Below, one piece after another: positions 11,810 to 23,170 of a DNA stretch of 64,000 nt. The DNA lies in NCBI GenBank assembly GCA_029532415.1, contig JAQOTA010000046.1, positions 62,001-126,000 on the forward strand. The letters run 5' to 3'. The translations under genes and the position numbers were made by a program. Under the pieces are notes generated by a model. That model saw nothing but the letters and a program-made list of their open reading frames with translations, did no database searches and was not told the DNA's origin. Numbering within the stretch: the first letter of the stretch is position 1; each line of letters starts with the position of its first letter. The DNA is from Marasmius tenuissimus. Its lineage: Eukaryota; Basidiomycota; Agaricomycetes; Agaricales; Marasmiaceae.

Positions 11810-11905
11810 TTAACACAATATCTCTTATTTGAATAATTGATAATTAAATTATCTAATTATCTAATTCTAATATATGGTACAGCGATTATAATAATTATTA
11901 TACGT
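11810..11905. other. AT-rich patch
   Basis: About 95 bp made almost entirely of A and T, with repeated ATTATCTAATT and ATAATTATTATA words. It sits directly beside the MITE that starts at 11925. Such patches are common insertion targets. No gene is visible. Confidence 0.7.
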
Positions 11906-11924
11906 TTTCATTTTTTCTCGTAGC

Positions 11925-12186
11925 GCGCCTTTATCTGCCAAACACTTTTCCGATTTGAACAGCGCGCCCGACGCTTACATGATACCCAAATACAGGACTC
12001 GTACAACGGTGTTCCGCTTGAAGGGACCAAATGCCCTGCTTGGGTAATGGGTGTATGCGCCTATATCTCCTCATAGTATGAGGAAGAGGACCCTCTAGCC
12101 TTTTCCCGATGAAGGATAGCCGCCCCCTCGAGTGATACATGTCCCGACTCTTTCTAAATCGGGTTGTCTGGTACAAACAAAGGCGC
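11925..12186. mobile_element. MITE, GCGCCTTT family, copy 1
   Basis: The left end (GCGCCTTTATCTGCCAAACA) and the reverse complement of the right end (GCGCCTTTGTTTGTACCAGA) form an imperfect terminal inverted repeat of about 40 bp that continues into a shared CCGATTT word. A second copy of similar size lies at 45428-45703 in the same orientation. Internal blocks such as GCCCGACGCT, TGGGTA.TGGGTGT and ATGTCCCGACTC are shared. There is no coding capacity. A clear target duplication was not found. Confidence 0.75.
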
Positions 12187-12362
12187 AGAATCAGAAAATA
12201 TTTTTAAGGATTGATTTATTTTAATTATTTAGTACTAGTACGTCAAAATCCCGAATTCAACAGCCCAATTTGGGAGATGGCGAGTCTGAGCACCACCCGG
12301 AGAGTGACCCGGGAATCATCGTATATAAAACAGAAATAAACGGACATAAAATGCCATTCTTC

Positions 12363-12465
12363 CTTTGTTTTTGGTCACAGTGGCCCTGTAGAAGACCAGA
12401 TGCTGTCATGTCCTACTTGACACCACCACGACATGTCCTACTTGACAGAAAAATGCCCCCAGTGA
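12363..12465 (+). repeat. 103-bp dispersed repeat, copy 2
   Basis: The inverted counterpart of 6392-6494, identical by eye across all 103 bp, including the paired CATGTCCTACTTGACA motif. Flanks differ from copy 1, so the boundaries are real. Confidence 0.85.
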
Positions 12466-12522
12466 TTGTTGGTACAGTGAAACTAGGGTACTACGGCTAC
12501 TACATAGGTACTATGTATGTAT

Positions 12523-12740
12523 AAACAGCGTTCCAACACGTACCAACCCATTCATTCGAAAACCTTTCGTTCCAAGTTTCAACGGCTTGTCAAGCCGTTG
12601 AATGGTCTGTCGGTTCCGTTCCAATGCGGTCCAAAGGAGTATACGTTCTAACGTTCCAATGGTGTTGACCTTCGATCCAACGCAAGTGATACCCCCCGTA
12701 CCAAGTTCCAACGGGCTATTGGCCAAAATGTTCCAACGTG
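12523..12740. repeat. GTTCCAA motif array with a 25-nt perfect palindrome
   Basis: The word GTTCCAA (or GTTCCGTTCCAA) occurs at least six times in about 215 bp. Inside the array, 12578-12602 is a perfect 12+1+12 palindrome (TTCAACGGCTTG, T, CAAGCCGTTGAA). Short repeated words of this kind resemble the subterminal transposase-binding repeats of CACTA or MULE elements. No matching second end was found. Confidence 0.55.
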
Positions 12741-12744
12741 AGCC

Positions 12745-14600
12745 ACTCCATAATGTTGACTAGGCCAGACCCACGCCAGGACTGTGCCACCCATCGGAGT
12801 TCAGGCCGCCATCCAACCAATTAGACTGCCTGCGAAGCTTGATGGAGGTGTTATACACCGATGCAACTCGCTCGTCATCCTAGTCCGGCACACTCCTCCT
12901 GTGTTGTCCAAACGACAAGGGTCGAGCGTCAATGATTGAGGTCTGAGTAATGACAACCTGTCAGTAATCGTAGAGAACACATTCCGTGGCAATGGTGCAG
13001 TACTGACCTTGGAATTATGCAACATGAACCAACGGGTCAGTGTCGGGTGGTGGTGGTGATGAGAGGAAGACTCTGAGTTTGATGCCACACTCGCAGAGTC
13101 ACAGATGCCACCACCTCACATGATCTTGTCACCCTGAGAGACGCGCCTGGACCCAGCGCTCCTGACTCGGCGGCAGGACAAAAGTGGCGAGACCGAGTGA
13201 AGTACAGCCAGCAACCACCACCATCACCCAGTGTCGCGCCACCAAAGTCCACCACAAAGCCTCATCTCCAACCCAATTCCACGAGCTGGAGCGCAAAGAG
13301 AGCATTATAATGGTAAAACAGAGGATTGGATTGAGTTGAGGGACGGATAACGAAGCGCGATGAGTATTTGAGTGGGGTATCCTCCTCCGTTTGCACAAAA
13401 AATAAGGCTAGCGCAATTTGCAACTTCTGGAACGCTTTTCCCAACTCTTCAAATATTTGTCTGGTTCATTATACCAGCCATGCACCAGAACCGAGTATCT
13501 TGAGATGAGGAAGCTGTTCACCAGACTAAGATGAGTGCGCGCGCTGAGAAATATTTTGCGCGCGCGCGGGAACTCACCCCGGTCCGCCCTATCCGGTCAC
13601 ATGGTGTTGTTGACCCCGATTGCTGAGCATCAATGGTCAACTTGAACTTGTTCCTTCCTCCCTCGTCCACGTCAGAAAGTCTTAGTTCCCCCTCACCTAA
13701 ACCGCCGTTATGGACGCTACCCTCGGCAGCTTTTGACAAGTATAGCTCGGGCCTACTCTCTCAATGTTCAACGGGTCACGACTGACTTCAGGACATGGTT
13801 GGGCTGTCCGAACAAACTGCAGTCCCGCCATGGATCCACCGACTGCCGAAGCTATTAGTTGGATGGCAATTGGGTCTAGGTATGCTCGTTGACTGTATAG
13901 AGTGCCCTAAAACTGACAATTTGCCAACCACTTCAATGCACTCAATTCACTCGCAGATTGCAATGGCCTCAAATAATACCCCCGTATCCCATGCATCCTT
14001 CCCATCTCCACCGCGTCAAATCATTCATCAATTGTTCGTTGTAGAAGGCTCGTTTAGGCTTCTCGCCGTACACTGCTATTGAGAGTATCTCTGTTTTCGA
14101 CATTTTGGTGGCATCCTTGAACTGATCTCGCTTCTTTGGACAGGCCCATTGAATGGTCTGAATGTACAGGCTGATTCTTGATTCTTTGGCTGTCTCCGGT
14201 GCTTGCATTCCGATACCGCGAAACGAAACACCAACTGGGCTAGTGACGGGTAGGATGCCATCTCAAAGACTTCTCATTGACTTGGACTTACGGTATATGA
14301 AGTTTGTACAGGTACAACAGGCTAGCAAAAGCCTACACAGATAATTATGTCCTTTGTTGCCTTCTAGTGTTGATAGGCTTGTTATTACAATCCCCGATAA
14401 TGATGAAGGATTTTGGGTTTCACCACCGGCAGATATTCTTGCAGCCTGGCGGGCGTTGCCGCCCATCCTTCCTTATATGTATCTTCTGATTAACCACGCC
14501 ATGGGTCCTTGCCGCAGTTTCTTCCAGAACGGAGCTTGAAATTTTTCACCTTCGATTCCCTGCCACGTATCTACACTACACCAGCAACCTTCACCATCCT
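12745..14600. other. Intergenic; no supported gene
   Basis: Only small open frames on both strands, none with a recognisable domain. A CG-alternating tract lies at about 13537-13570 (GCGCGCGC on both sides of an AAATATTTT core). The word TTTTTTGTGCAAACGGAGGAGGATA is present on the minus strand near 13370-13405 and again on the plus strand near 20398-20425, so part of this stretch belongs to another dispersed repeat. Open stretches on the minus strand near 13969-14208 may be a gene relic. Confidence 0.5.
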
Positions 14601-14608
14601 CGTCAATC

Positions 14609-16160
14609 ATGGCGCCCTTACCCAAGCCATGCACGCATTGCAAGAATTGTGATGATTACGAATCTGACGTCGACGATTCAAGCTCAGACCGCTCACGCGT
14701 TGCATGCAATAGGTGCGGGTGTAAAAAGAAGGACCACCACGCGTCGAGCGGCGCGTCCAACAAACGAAAGCCAAGGTTGGGGGTGAAGGCAATCTTTGAC
14801 ACGCTCCTCCGGGATGATGACGAAGCTGAGGAGTTGTTAGAGAGTGCAAACAGGGAAGCGAAGGCCGGCCTCAAATCCAAGAACAAAATGCAAAAGTCAA
14901 AGAAGAACAAGAAGGTAATTACGTGCTTCGCTGAGTCTACTCCTGTCACTGAATGTGTTCTTATACTATTTTTTTTAGGTGGACTCGGATGAGGCCGATG
15001 AGAAGAAGAAGCGTCGCAACAAAGTCTTCCGCCTCGGCCTGTTATTTATGGATGTCCGTGGTACATCTAAGGTGGGACTTGTGCCCGTTCCAGTTACTCG
15101 ATGTTCTTACCTGCCGATTACAGATGACCGTCGAAGGGTCCAAAAAGGCTTTGAAGCTCAAGTCTTCAGCATTGCCCTCTCACCGGGAAATTGTTGAAGC
15201 CATCCAACGGGGCCATGCTGTGCGGTTCTCGGCTGGCTTAGAGATGCCTGAAGACGCGACATTTGAGAAGGTCAATCGCATAATCCGCCAGCATCTGCCG
15301 AAACCCTTCGAATATCTCGATCGTACTTGGGAACAGCCTTACTCGCCCTATGTTTTTGCATGTAAAGAAAAGCGCAAGCTTGCACTGTGTCAGCATCTCC
15401 TCGAACCCACAGGTCAAGATATACAAGATATCAGTCGAGCGACGGCTGGTCGTAGTTTTGAAAGCAACTGCTTATACATTGGTCAGTTTGAGCCTCTCGC
15501 CGATCTAATTGATTGGACTTAAAAGCAACATCAGTTACACGGAAGCCCATCCCCGAAGACATCCTTGCGTCATGGTCCCCATCATCTATCGCGGACGTGG
15601 AAGATTCAGATGACCGCTCCCAATCGAATCGAGCAACAGAGCTTCCTGAATCAGAGGGAGAAGGTTCCGAGACGCTCAAAAGTACGTATCTATCTCTTTA
15701 TTGTTTACTGGAGCTTACCTTTACCCGGCTAGTATCCAAGAAGTACCATCGTAGAGTTGTGGACTCTGATGCTGAGGCGGCCGAGGGATCTATCTCTGAT
15801 CAAGGGTCTGAAGGAGGCGGGAATACATCTGGTTCGTACACCCGTCCAAGCTTTCTACTACTGTTGTCGATGACATTGACGTTTTGATCAGACGAATCAA
15901 GGGTCCTTCGTCCTAGGAAGAAGGCACGACTGGACACTGTCGACTTGACTGAGGAAGTCGATTCTGACGATTTCGAGATGTCTATGGTTGAGTACAATGC
16001 GGTCCATGGGGAAGGTAGCGACAGTGCTGGGTCCTCTCTTTTCCTTCCCGGCACGCCTCCGTCTCGTTCTACGCCGTCAACTCCATTGGTCAACCCCCAA
16101 TATTCTGATCCACGCCCTGACAATGATCCTTACACCAACAAACCGGACCTTGACTTTTAA
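14609..16160 (+). CDS. Hypothetical acidic nuclear-type protein, six exons
   Basis: Exons at 14609-14914, 14979-15071, 15124-15481, 15526-15681, 15733-15831 and 15892-16160 join in phase to give about 426 residues. All introns are 44-64 bp with GT/AG ends. The N-terminus has a Cys/His cluster (CTHCKNC, then CNRCGCKKKDHH) that could bind zinc. It is followed by a Lys-rich tract, a central folded-looking region (about residues 134-250, ending in ACKEKRKLALCQHLLEPTGQ), and a Ser/Glu/Asp-rich tail with basic patches resembling nuclear localisation signals (RPRKKAR). I do not recognise the family. The ATG is the first in-frame one. The gene converges on the integrase gene, with 230 bp between their stops. 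It looks intact, with no frameshifts. Confidence 0.75.
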
Positions 16161-16390
16161 TGTTCCGTAACATCAATCTCCTACCCCCGCAACCATATCT
16201 TTGCTATGTTCATTACTACACGTTCCAATGTTGTAGATTTCTTGATTGACCTTCTTTCGTTGAATGTCACTTCCTTACTTTGTAGATTATAGTCACCTAA
16301 TCAGCTTACTTCCTTTCAGCTCGCGAAGCTGATTTTTCTTGGATTGTCCACATGTACCTGATTATCATAGTCAAACAGTTACTCCAAAAT

Positions 16391-18503
16391 TTATTCAACT
16401 ACAAATTCGAGCATGTAATTCAGAATGTCCAAGGCTTGTACCCACTTCTCGGCCCTTGGACGCCAGATATGATCAGGTAAGTCAACACGTAGCTCTTGGG
16501 TTCCTTTCTTGCCAGATCGCAACACTTCGTATGATGGATACTCGCCATCCTCCCATTCCTCTGAACGAACGCCGTATCCCCCGGGAATAAGTCTCTGCTC
16601 ATCCGCAACTGTGAGTGCTCTAGCGAACAGCTCTAGTTGTGTAGTGTCGAAAGGTGGTGGATATCTGGGAACGTGAACACGCTCCATCAGATTATCGAGT
16701 CCAACAAAGACTCGACTCGCCGCTGGTGGTAGTCCTAGCTCTTCCATGTTGGAATCGTCGGATGCATTGCTAGAGATACTTTCCGTATCCGAAAACTCTT
16801 CGTCAGATAGAGTACCAGCACCAGTCTGGTTGAAGGGACGTGGTTGATGACCCCTGTCTGCACCATACTGATCATTGATCTCGTCCTGATCCATTGCCTC
16901 GCAGTCGTCAACATAAACACCCTCTGTAGACATCCCAAGAAACCTCATGTCCTATGGTCAGTGATTAGCTCGAAGATGACGGTGCCGATCACTGCGGATC
17001 ATAGTACATACATTCGGACTCGTGTTGTGTCCTTCGCCTGACAGTGGGTGAGCGTTCCATTCCTCTCGGAATTTCTGACAGTCTTGGTTGATCAGATCCA
17101 GAAATAGGTGGTGAAGAATCCAAATGTGATGGGGATTTGACCGTTTGAGACCATGTATAGCCTCAAGCCGGTAGAAAAACGCCCGCCATTGACGGGCAAA
17201 CTGCCGACCTACTTCCACCCACAACCTCTCGATGCGAGTATTCCGGGTGGAGCTAAATGAGTTAGAACCGCTATTGAAGTCGTCATGGATCCGAGCTACT
17301 CACGATCCCCATATAAATGAGCCACGGTTCTGACCCTTCTTAAGGATCATGTACAACGCAACAAGCTTGTTTTCTGTTCCGTAGTCACCTCTCGTACGTG
17401 ACGGTGCTCCATATTCATCAACTGCATCTGCGAAGTTCTCAAGGACAGTGCTGGCACGGTTGTTGGTGCTTGTTCGGATTGCAACAACCTACGATTAGGT
17501 GAGTGTAGTGTTTAACTTGAATCAAATTGAGTCTTACATCGCGCCCATATCCATCAACAATCCCATGGACGACAAACCCCCATAAGATTAGTTTGTGATG
17601 GCCGTCAATATGCCAGAGTGCATTCGGACGGGATACCTTATACTTACGACGCCGAATGCCTTGGTTCCGTCGGAGAATGACACCAAGACCATCCACTCTC
17701 GCAATCGAACCCAATATCCGGTGCCGTTGAAGCCGAAGGCCATGATGAGAGCGGAGATGCCCTGTCAAGTACGATAGTCCGGATCCTGGATGTTCCATTC
17801 GGTACTTGCGTACTATCTCATCCAGTTCACGATTGGAAATCTGACTAAATCGCCAGCTCTCAATATTATATCCCTGCCAAAGATTAGTTGGAGACCCAAA
17901 ACACAACAGAAAGTCACTCATACCCGTATGTACTTGCGAAGTGTATTGCGATGAACCGAAAGGGTTTTTATTTTTGACAGCCTTGCGATTGTTATCGCTC
18001 GCCCAGATCTCAACGCCTCTTTGAGGTAATCTTTATCGATGACCTTTGCTGGTCGTCCCCGTTTCCCTGTGCGGTTCAATCTGACAGGCTTGGGCACACG
18101 AATGTGGCGATCGTCACTGCCGAATACTTGTGAGACAATTTGCCAAATAGCAAGATGAGATATTTTGAAACTCGACTTACTGATTCCTGGAGGATGACTC
18201 TGCACGGGCCAATTTCGATGCGAGTCGGCCAAATAACTGTGAGCTTTCCGTAATCCAATCTTCCGGGATGTTCTCCCCCTCTAACGCCTCTAGGAGTGGG
18301 ACTGCCTCATCCCGTATCAGGTCATAGTAGAACTTCAGTCGATTCGCGTCTGCCTCTTGACCTATAATAGCCCGAGAATTACTATATATCGTTGAAAGAC
18401 GTTGTGTGGCGTGAAGGATATTTGGAGACCATGGAATAGAAGGATCTGGTGCTGGGAGCGGGATGAATGGAGGGATATTGCTAGAGCTAGTATTTGCAGG
18501 CAT
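16391..18503 (-). CDS. DDE integrase-core protein, six exons, catalytic triad intact
   Basis: Minus-strand exons 18503-18181, 18116-17924, 17873-17538, 17488-17304, 17252-17012 and 16951-16391 join in phase to give about 612 residues. The central part carries a retroviral-type integrase core: Asp262 in WHIDGHH, a second conserved block IVDGYGR, Asp319 in RGDYGTEN, and Glu354 in NTRIERLW. The Asp319-Glu354 spacing of 34 residues is right for a DD35E enzyme. An upstream helix-turn-helix-like segment (about residues 120-172) resembles DNA-binding regions of integrases. The C-terminal third is acidic and unique. This matches the integrase-core proteins common in Agaricomycetes, sometimes called transposon-derived. 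There is no reverse transcriptase beside it and no terminal repeats were found, so it may be a domesticated gene. An ATG 108 bp upstream (18611) is in frame, but I prefer 18503. Confidence 0.85.
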
Positions 18504-18620
18504 TGGACTACCAAAGGAGGCACAAGTGAAGCTCGAAGGTAACGGACACGTGAGTTGGATACCTCTTTTGGTTTTGGGGACAGCACGGATGCAATGCCAC
18601 GAGAGTAACACCTCACCAAC
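18504..18620. promoter_or_regulatory. Shared divergent promoter region
   Basis: Only 117 bp separate the start codons of the integrase gene (minus) and the BTB-like gene (plus). Both genes look intact, so this short interval, plus their 5' leaders, must hold both core promoters. No clear TATA box is visible. If the upstream integrase start at 18611 is used, the gap shrinks to about 9 bp. Confidence 0.55.
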
Positions 18621-19878
18621 ATGTCGAACTTGGACTTCGTACTCTCATCAGAGGCAATGTCTCGGGCAGAGTGCGAAGCAAGGATCTCTGCTGGCCAACC
18701 TTTTCAACAACATGAACTTAACGCGTTGGCGGCCCTGTCGCGCTCTCGTAAAGAAGAGAAGTATTGGTTCCACGACGGCAAAGTGATCGAGGTCAGTACA
18801 ACAGCTCGCCACTCATAAAGATGTTAGGTTCCTACTAAATATATCTTTGTTGGTTAGATTGAGGGTCGAACGATCAAAGTCCACCTATCACTTACGTTCG
18901 GTGAAATTCCAGCTCTCAAATACTGGCTTGAAGCCAGCGAGAACCAGAATAAACGTGATCCCTCTCATCCCCAGCTTGGGTCTGAAGCCTATCCGATGGT
19001 TTTGGAAGGAGGCGAGATCATCGGTTATCAGCACATGCTACAATTTTTGAAATACACGTATCAAAAGTATGAGTTTGACACGCTCCATCCATAACTTTAC
19101 TGATATTGTCAAATTTAGTACATACCGGAGGGAGGAGTTTAACGAAGAAGAACTTACATATCTTCTCCAATGGGGCCACTTCTGGACCATTGACCACGCT
19201 GTCAAATTCGCGAAGGACGGACTCGACGGCATGATCCGCTCTAAACCTCCCAGTGTCAGATTGGGACTTGCAAGGCAATTCCTTATCGGCGAATGGATCG
19301 AGGCCGGAATCGAGCCTTATATTGATATTGGCGTCACCACACAACTGAAAGATATCACAGAGGCCGACATTTATCGGATGGGGTACCGCGCCTATGAAAT
19401 TGTTGCACGAACTCGCGAGGCAAACGTTCGTAGGCGTGTGGAGCTGGCCATGGTGGCCCCGTCAATGGGTATACCAGAGAGTGAACTGCTTACCAACAAG
19501 TGCACCCCTGCTAAACATGAAACTTGTCGACGAGCCTGGAGGGATGGTTGGCGAAATGAGGTGGCCGCCCGTCTTCTGGATCTCAAAAATCCAATCCCCT
19601 TCCATCTTGTCTCTGCCTTCATCCATACCCAAGTGAACTACAAGGGACCTTGCCAGACGCCATCAGCATATTCTCAAATCAACCATCAGTGTGCGATGGA
19701 TGCCCTCAACAACGTGGTCTATGGGCCCGAGGTAGATCAATTCGGGTGGGTAGCGATGAAAAACAGTGCCGTAGAGAGGTTGAAGAGGTTATACGGGTGC
19801 TGGGAGGGAAATGATGCATTAATCAATGGCAGCGGCGTCAATGAGGACTTCAGTGTGGGTGTGATTGAATACATTTAG
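18621..19878 (+). CDS. BTB/POZ-like protein of the basidiomycete type
   Basis: Exons 18621-18791, 18858-19057 and 19119-19878 join in phase to 376 residues. Residues about 58-130 (KVHLSLTFGEIPALKYWLEA ... YPMVLEGGEI ... QHMLQFLKYT) have the layout of a BTB fold: a ligand-like strand, a short acidic loop, 'P-VLEG', then 'F/MLQ-LKY'. The following helical region (LLQWGHFWTIDHAVKFAKDG, then RLGLARQFLIGEWIEAGI, then MGYRAYEIVARTREA) is the BACK-like extension seen in many basidiomycete BTB proteins. The likely role is protein-protein contact, perhaps as a ubiquitin-ligase adaptor; this is inferred from the family only. It is divergent from, and probably co-regulated with, the integrase gene. Confidence 0.7.
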
Positions 19879-19899
19879 AGCAGGCAGGTGGGAATCTGG

Positions 19900-21900
19900 A
19901 GGGAAAACTTTCAATCGTATTTCTTGATATATATAGAGTACAATCTGTGTCTAGCTAGACTTAATCGTTAGCTGAGTGTTCGGGAAATATCTAAAAGTCG
20001 CCACGTACGCAATACACAAGTTACAACTCCAATGTTCTGCCTCCTCTACCAGTACCTGGCAACAAAGTCATCAAAAACCTAATTTAGACAATGCTCAATA
20101 GTTGCAGAGTGTAAAAAAAAGAAAACCCTACCTCTGATAACAGGGTGAAGACCGGTCGAGCCTGACGGCCTGTTGCCTTTCGGTAATGGGGAGAAAAAGG
20201 AGACTGTGGGAATTACATCACTGAGTCTGATTATCGGAAGATGCCGCGCGCGCAATTACCCACGCGCGCGCATGTGGGCTCAAGGGGTTTAGATATCAGT
20301 TCAAGGCTGCCGCGAAGGCTTGGTTCCCCAGGAGGGCTAGCCTCATCATCATGAAGTCAATCTGTGCGTTACATGAATTGAGTGTTCGCGCTATTTGATT
20401 TTTTGTGCAAACGGAGGAGGATAGTGGGGGAGGTAATTAGGTGTGTCCACTACCTTCTCTCGGTGTGCGCTTTTTCTGACCTGCCTCCATTAGCTATCTT
20501 CGGCGCGCAAAGTACAAAGATGAGCTCAGAGAATAGTCGAGGGGTAGTTGTGCTGGTATATGGTCCGTTATATGTATTGTGATAATAGATCTGTCTCTTT
20601 GTAACGTATATAGCCCCAAATACAATTATTTTTCGTCCTTTTCCGTCCGTATTGAATAATATTGTGTCTGTATTGTGTGCGCCTCAAGTCGTATTATGAG
20701 CCGTATTTCAGTGCATTGCCCGCTCAAACCCTTTGGTCTTGTGCAAGATAGATGGTCTTATACGGTATTTTATAATATTTAGGATACATTATACAATACC
20801 TACTGGTATGGTATTACGAATGGGTATTATCGTATTCTACAATACCCATAATACCGATGTAGGTTTGCTGATGTAGTGACCAAGAACTTCGATTGTTAGA
20901 GAGATCCTCCGGTATCTTGGGCCTTGGCCAACCAGATAGTAATTTCCCGCGGATGATTCTTCTATTTCGTACACACTGATACTCAGCTACAGTCAGGATG
21001 ATAACTCGCACAAAAATTATCGACATACGCCGCACCAACCAGCCTGATTGAGTCGGTGTTTTCACTTCTCGCACAACGCGGGCTGATAAAAAACGGTCGG
21101 TAGTTTCATAAATCATTCGTGAATAGTGTTCTCAGCATCTACTTACTGTACAAATACATGGACTGGTCTAGAAGTGTGTGTTTGCTGGGAGTCACTACCG
21201 GAAGCTCTTTGAGGGTGAGGGCGCTCAGGGAATGTGGGCCGTGACTGTGCTAACACATCAATTGACGTACCTCGCGTATCAAAATTCCAGAGTAGCGTAC
21301 AAGTAGTGTTCAGTAGCGTTCAGTGACGTACACTGTGAACGCTACTTTAGATAAACCCCTCTCCTTCTCATCGAAGCAGGCGACCTTATTTCGAGATTTG
21401 AGGCGAGGCACGAGCCTCCAAATCAGAGGACTCTAAGATAGCGACTGGGAGTGAAGCGCCTGACTGCGTACGAGCGCTTTGAGTACTGACCTGAGAAGTA
21501 GCGCTCGTACGCGTCAAATTCTTCGCTTTCCCGCTCATCTCCTCAATCGCTGCTGGCTCTTTTTTCGTTCTTTTCTTATCGTTCACCCGTACCAACGCGT
21601 CGTGGCGAACACTCCGACAGTTCCGGAACGCGAAGAACTCGTAAAACGAATTTCAAAGTCATCATGGGCTCAAAAAATCAGCAAAGCCTTCTTCAAGTGG
21701 GCTCCAGCTGTATTCGCTGATACTCGGGTCAGTTGGACTTGAAGGTCGTCTCCGTGCCAGGATGCAGCCTTGATAATGTGCCATGCTCATATGCCAGATA
21801 ACCACACTCCTACGGTTTTGCAACTTTTCCGACCAAGGTGGTATCCAATGAAGGTTGTGATCAGCGTTCTGCTCGCTGGCATCCTGTCACTTTCAGGAAC
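19900..21900. other. Intergenic, AT-rich and repeat-like; no supported gene
   Basis: Contains a CG-alternating pair at about 20245-20275 (GCGCGCGC arms around AATTACCCA), the short dispersed word noted near 13.4 kb (about 20398-20425), an AT-rich block at 20740-20860 with GGTATTATGGGTATTG-type inverted words, and the hairpin at 21466-21512. Short open frames exist (for example 21479-21742, plus), but none has a recognisable domain. Confidence 0.55.
21466..21512. repeat. Perfect 13-bp inverted repeat
   Basis: GCGTACGAGCGCT (21466-21478) pairs with AGCGCTCGTACGC (21500-21512) around a 21-nt loop. About 130 bp upstream, AGTAGCGTTCA and TGAACGCTACT form a second, shorter inverted pair (about 21315-21345). 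The pair may be part of a small inverted-repeat element. Confidence 0.65.
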
Positions 21901-22079
21901 CTTGTGTTGGTCACAGAACTGGGTGAATTGAGGTAAGCCCGCCGCGTATGACGAGTTTGACCCTTCAGCATGCGCGCCCTGTATGGCTGCATCGGCCAGG
22001 TTCAGAATCTCGGAGGACCATTTTCCCCGGTCGTCGGTCTTGTTTCAAACAGAAAACTCCGTCTCCCACATTTTGCTGC

Positions 22080-23170
22080 AATCTTTTGCCGCTACAAAGG
22101 GGCGATATGGGTGGGGTGAGTATGGACTATAGCACCTATCGCCCCTTAATTGTCGGAATATATGACGACCACGCTGTCCTTGACCCCCAGCTCCTCAATA
22201 TAATAGATCGCCAATTCGATGACCAACGTTTCCAGCCAGCAAATATCCCCACCAGGGATCTTCCACGATGGTTTCAGCTGATACGCAGCCTGCCTGCTAT
22301 CTATGACCAGACCTATACCCCAACTTGCGGAGGCATCCACAAAGACTTTAAGGTCTTGTGTAGGTCCCCGCGAAGTAAGCTGTTGGTAGAACGTGGTATC
22401 GGAGAGGGCAACAATCCACCAATCGAGGTCGTGTTTCACCGCCTTCAAAACCTTTCTCTCCATGAATCGATCGCCTTTGAACGTGGCCCCGAAACTAGAT
22501 AGGGATGCAAGACGAGTTCGGCCTTTCTGTGTACGAAAGATGTGCGGCAGAGCGTGCCGTGAACGCTTTCTACTTCCTCGAGGAGTACCCTCTGAGATGC
22601 ACACTTGAGGCGGAAGGTGCGAGCCTTGTGTAAATATTTCAGCCGCTTCTCTTGAGGAAAAGATACCAGTTTCTTCGGGAGGTTCCAGAGGAATCTCAGA
22701 TAGGTGGTGACCCATACAAAGCACGGGTCGCCCTTCTTGAGGTGCCAAGATACTCGAAGGTCAGCGATCCTCTCGAGCATGTCCTTGCCATCGTATTCGT
22801 ATTCGTATTCGTATTTGAATATGAACTCGTCGGGGTTGTCGGAATTAAAGGGGATGATAGTTACCGGAGATGATGAGTTGATCAGGATAGAGGAATGGGG
22901 ATATTGAAGGAGGTCAGTGTTGATGAGAAAGCCGTTCGTGAGTTTCCGTCGTATGGGGTACCTGCCAGTGATTATGACGTCCTCGTATTTCTTGATGAGT
23001 TCCACTCCCTCGTGACGAAGGATATCCACAACGGCGTTGGCAATCATGCCTGAATTTAAACTGGCTGAAGCCGCCCCAAACGGGTGATCATGGTCCATGT
23101 AAAACTCGCCCGACCTTCTTTGTACGACCAGGAAAGGTGGTACTTATCCCCGCGCACGTGCGATGGAACT
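22080..23170 (-). pseudogene. RT-RNase H pseudogene of a tyrosine-recombinase (DIRS-like) retroelement
   Basis: The minus-strand frame includes a palm-like block (MDHDHPFGAASASLNSGMIA), a degenerate active-site motif KYEDV where YxDD is expected, and a thumb/connection region. An RNase H-like domain follows: VFVDASASWGIGLVI, then WLETLVIELAIYY, then IYSDN. A stop follows directly where the next residue should continue (about 22143). A second frame shift lies upstream near 23100-23150, and the frame breaks again between the two main open segments (23098-22445 and 22748-22146). The paralogue at 50.2-51.4 kb shares the same domain order. The element is dead. Confidence 0.8.
22785..22835. repeat. 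Hexanucleotide repeat inside the RT pseudogene
   Basis: About five tandem copies of CGTATT (plus strand). On the coding strand it gives the run KYEYEYEYD. The paralogue at 50.5 kb has only FEYDYD at this point, so the repeat expanded in this copy. Confidence 0.85.

Noticed and set aside
13537..20275. CG-alternating tracts at 13.54 and 20.25 kb as ends of one element enclosing the integrase and BTB genes
   Set aside because: The tracts share only GC alternation, which is simple sequence. No longer inverted match or target duplication was found, though the TTTTTTGTGCAAACGGAGGAGG word near both is worth keeping in mind.
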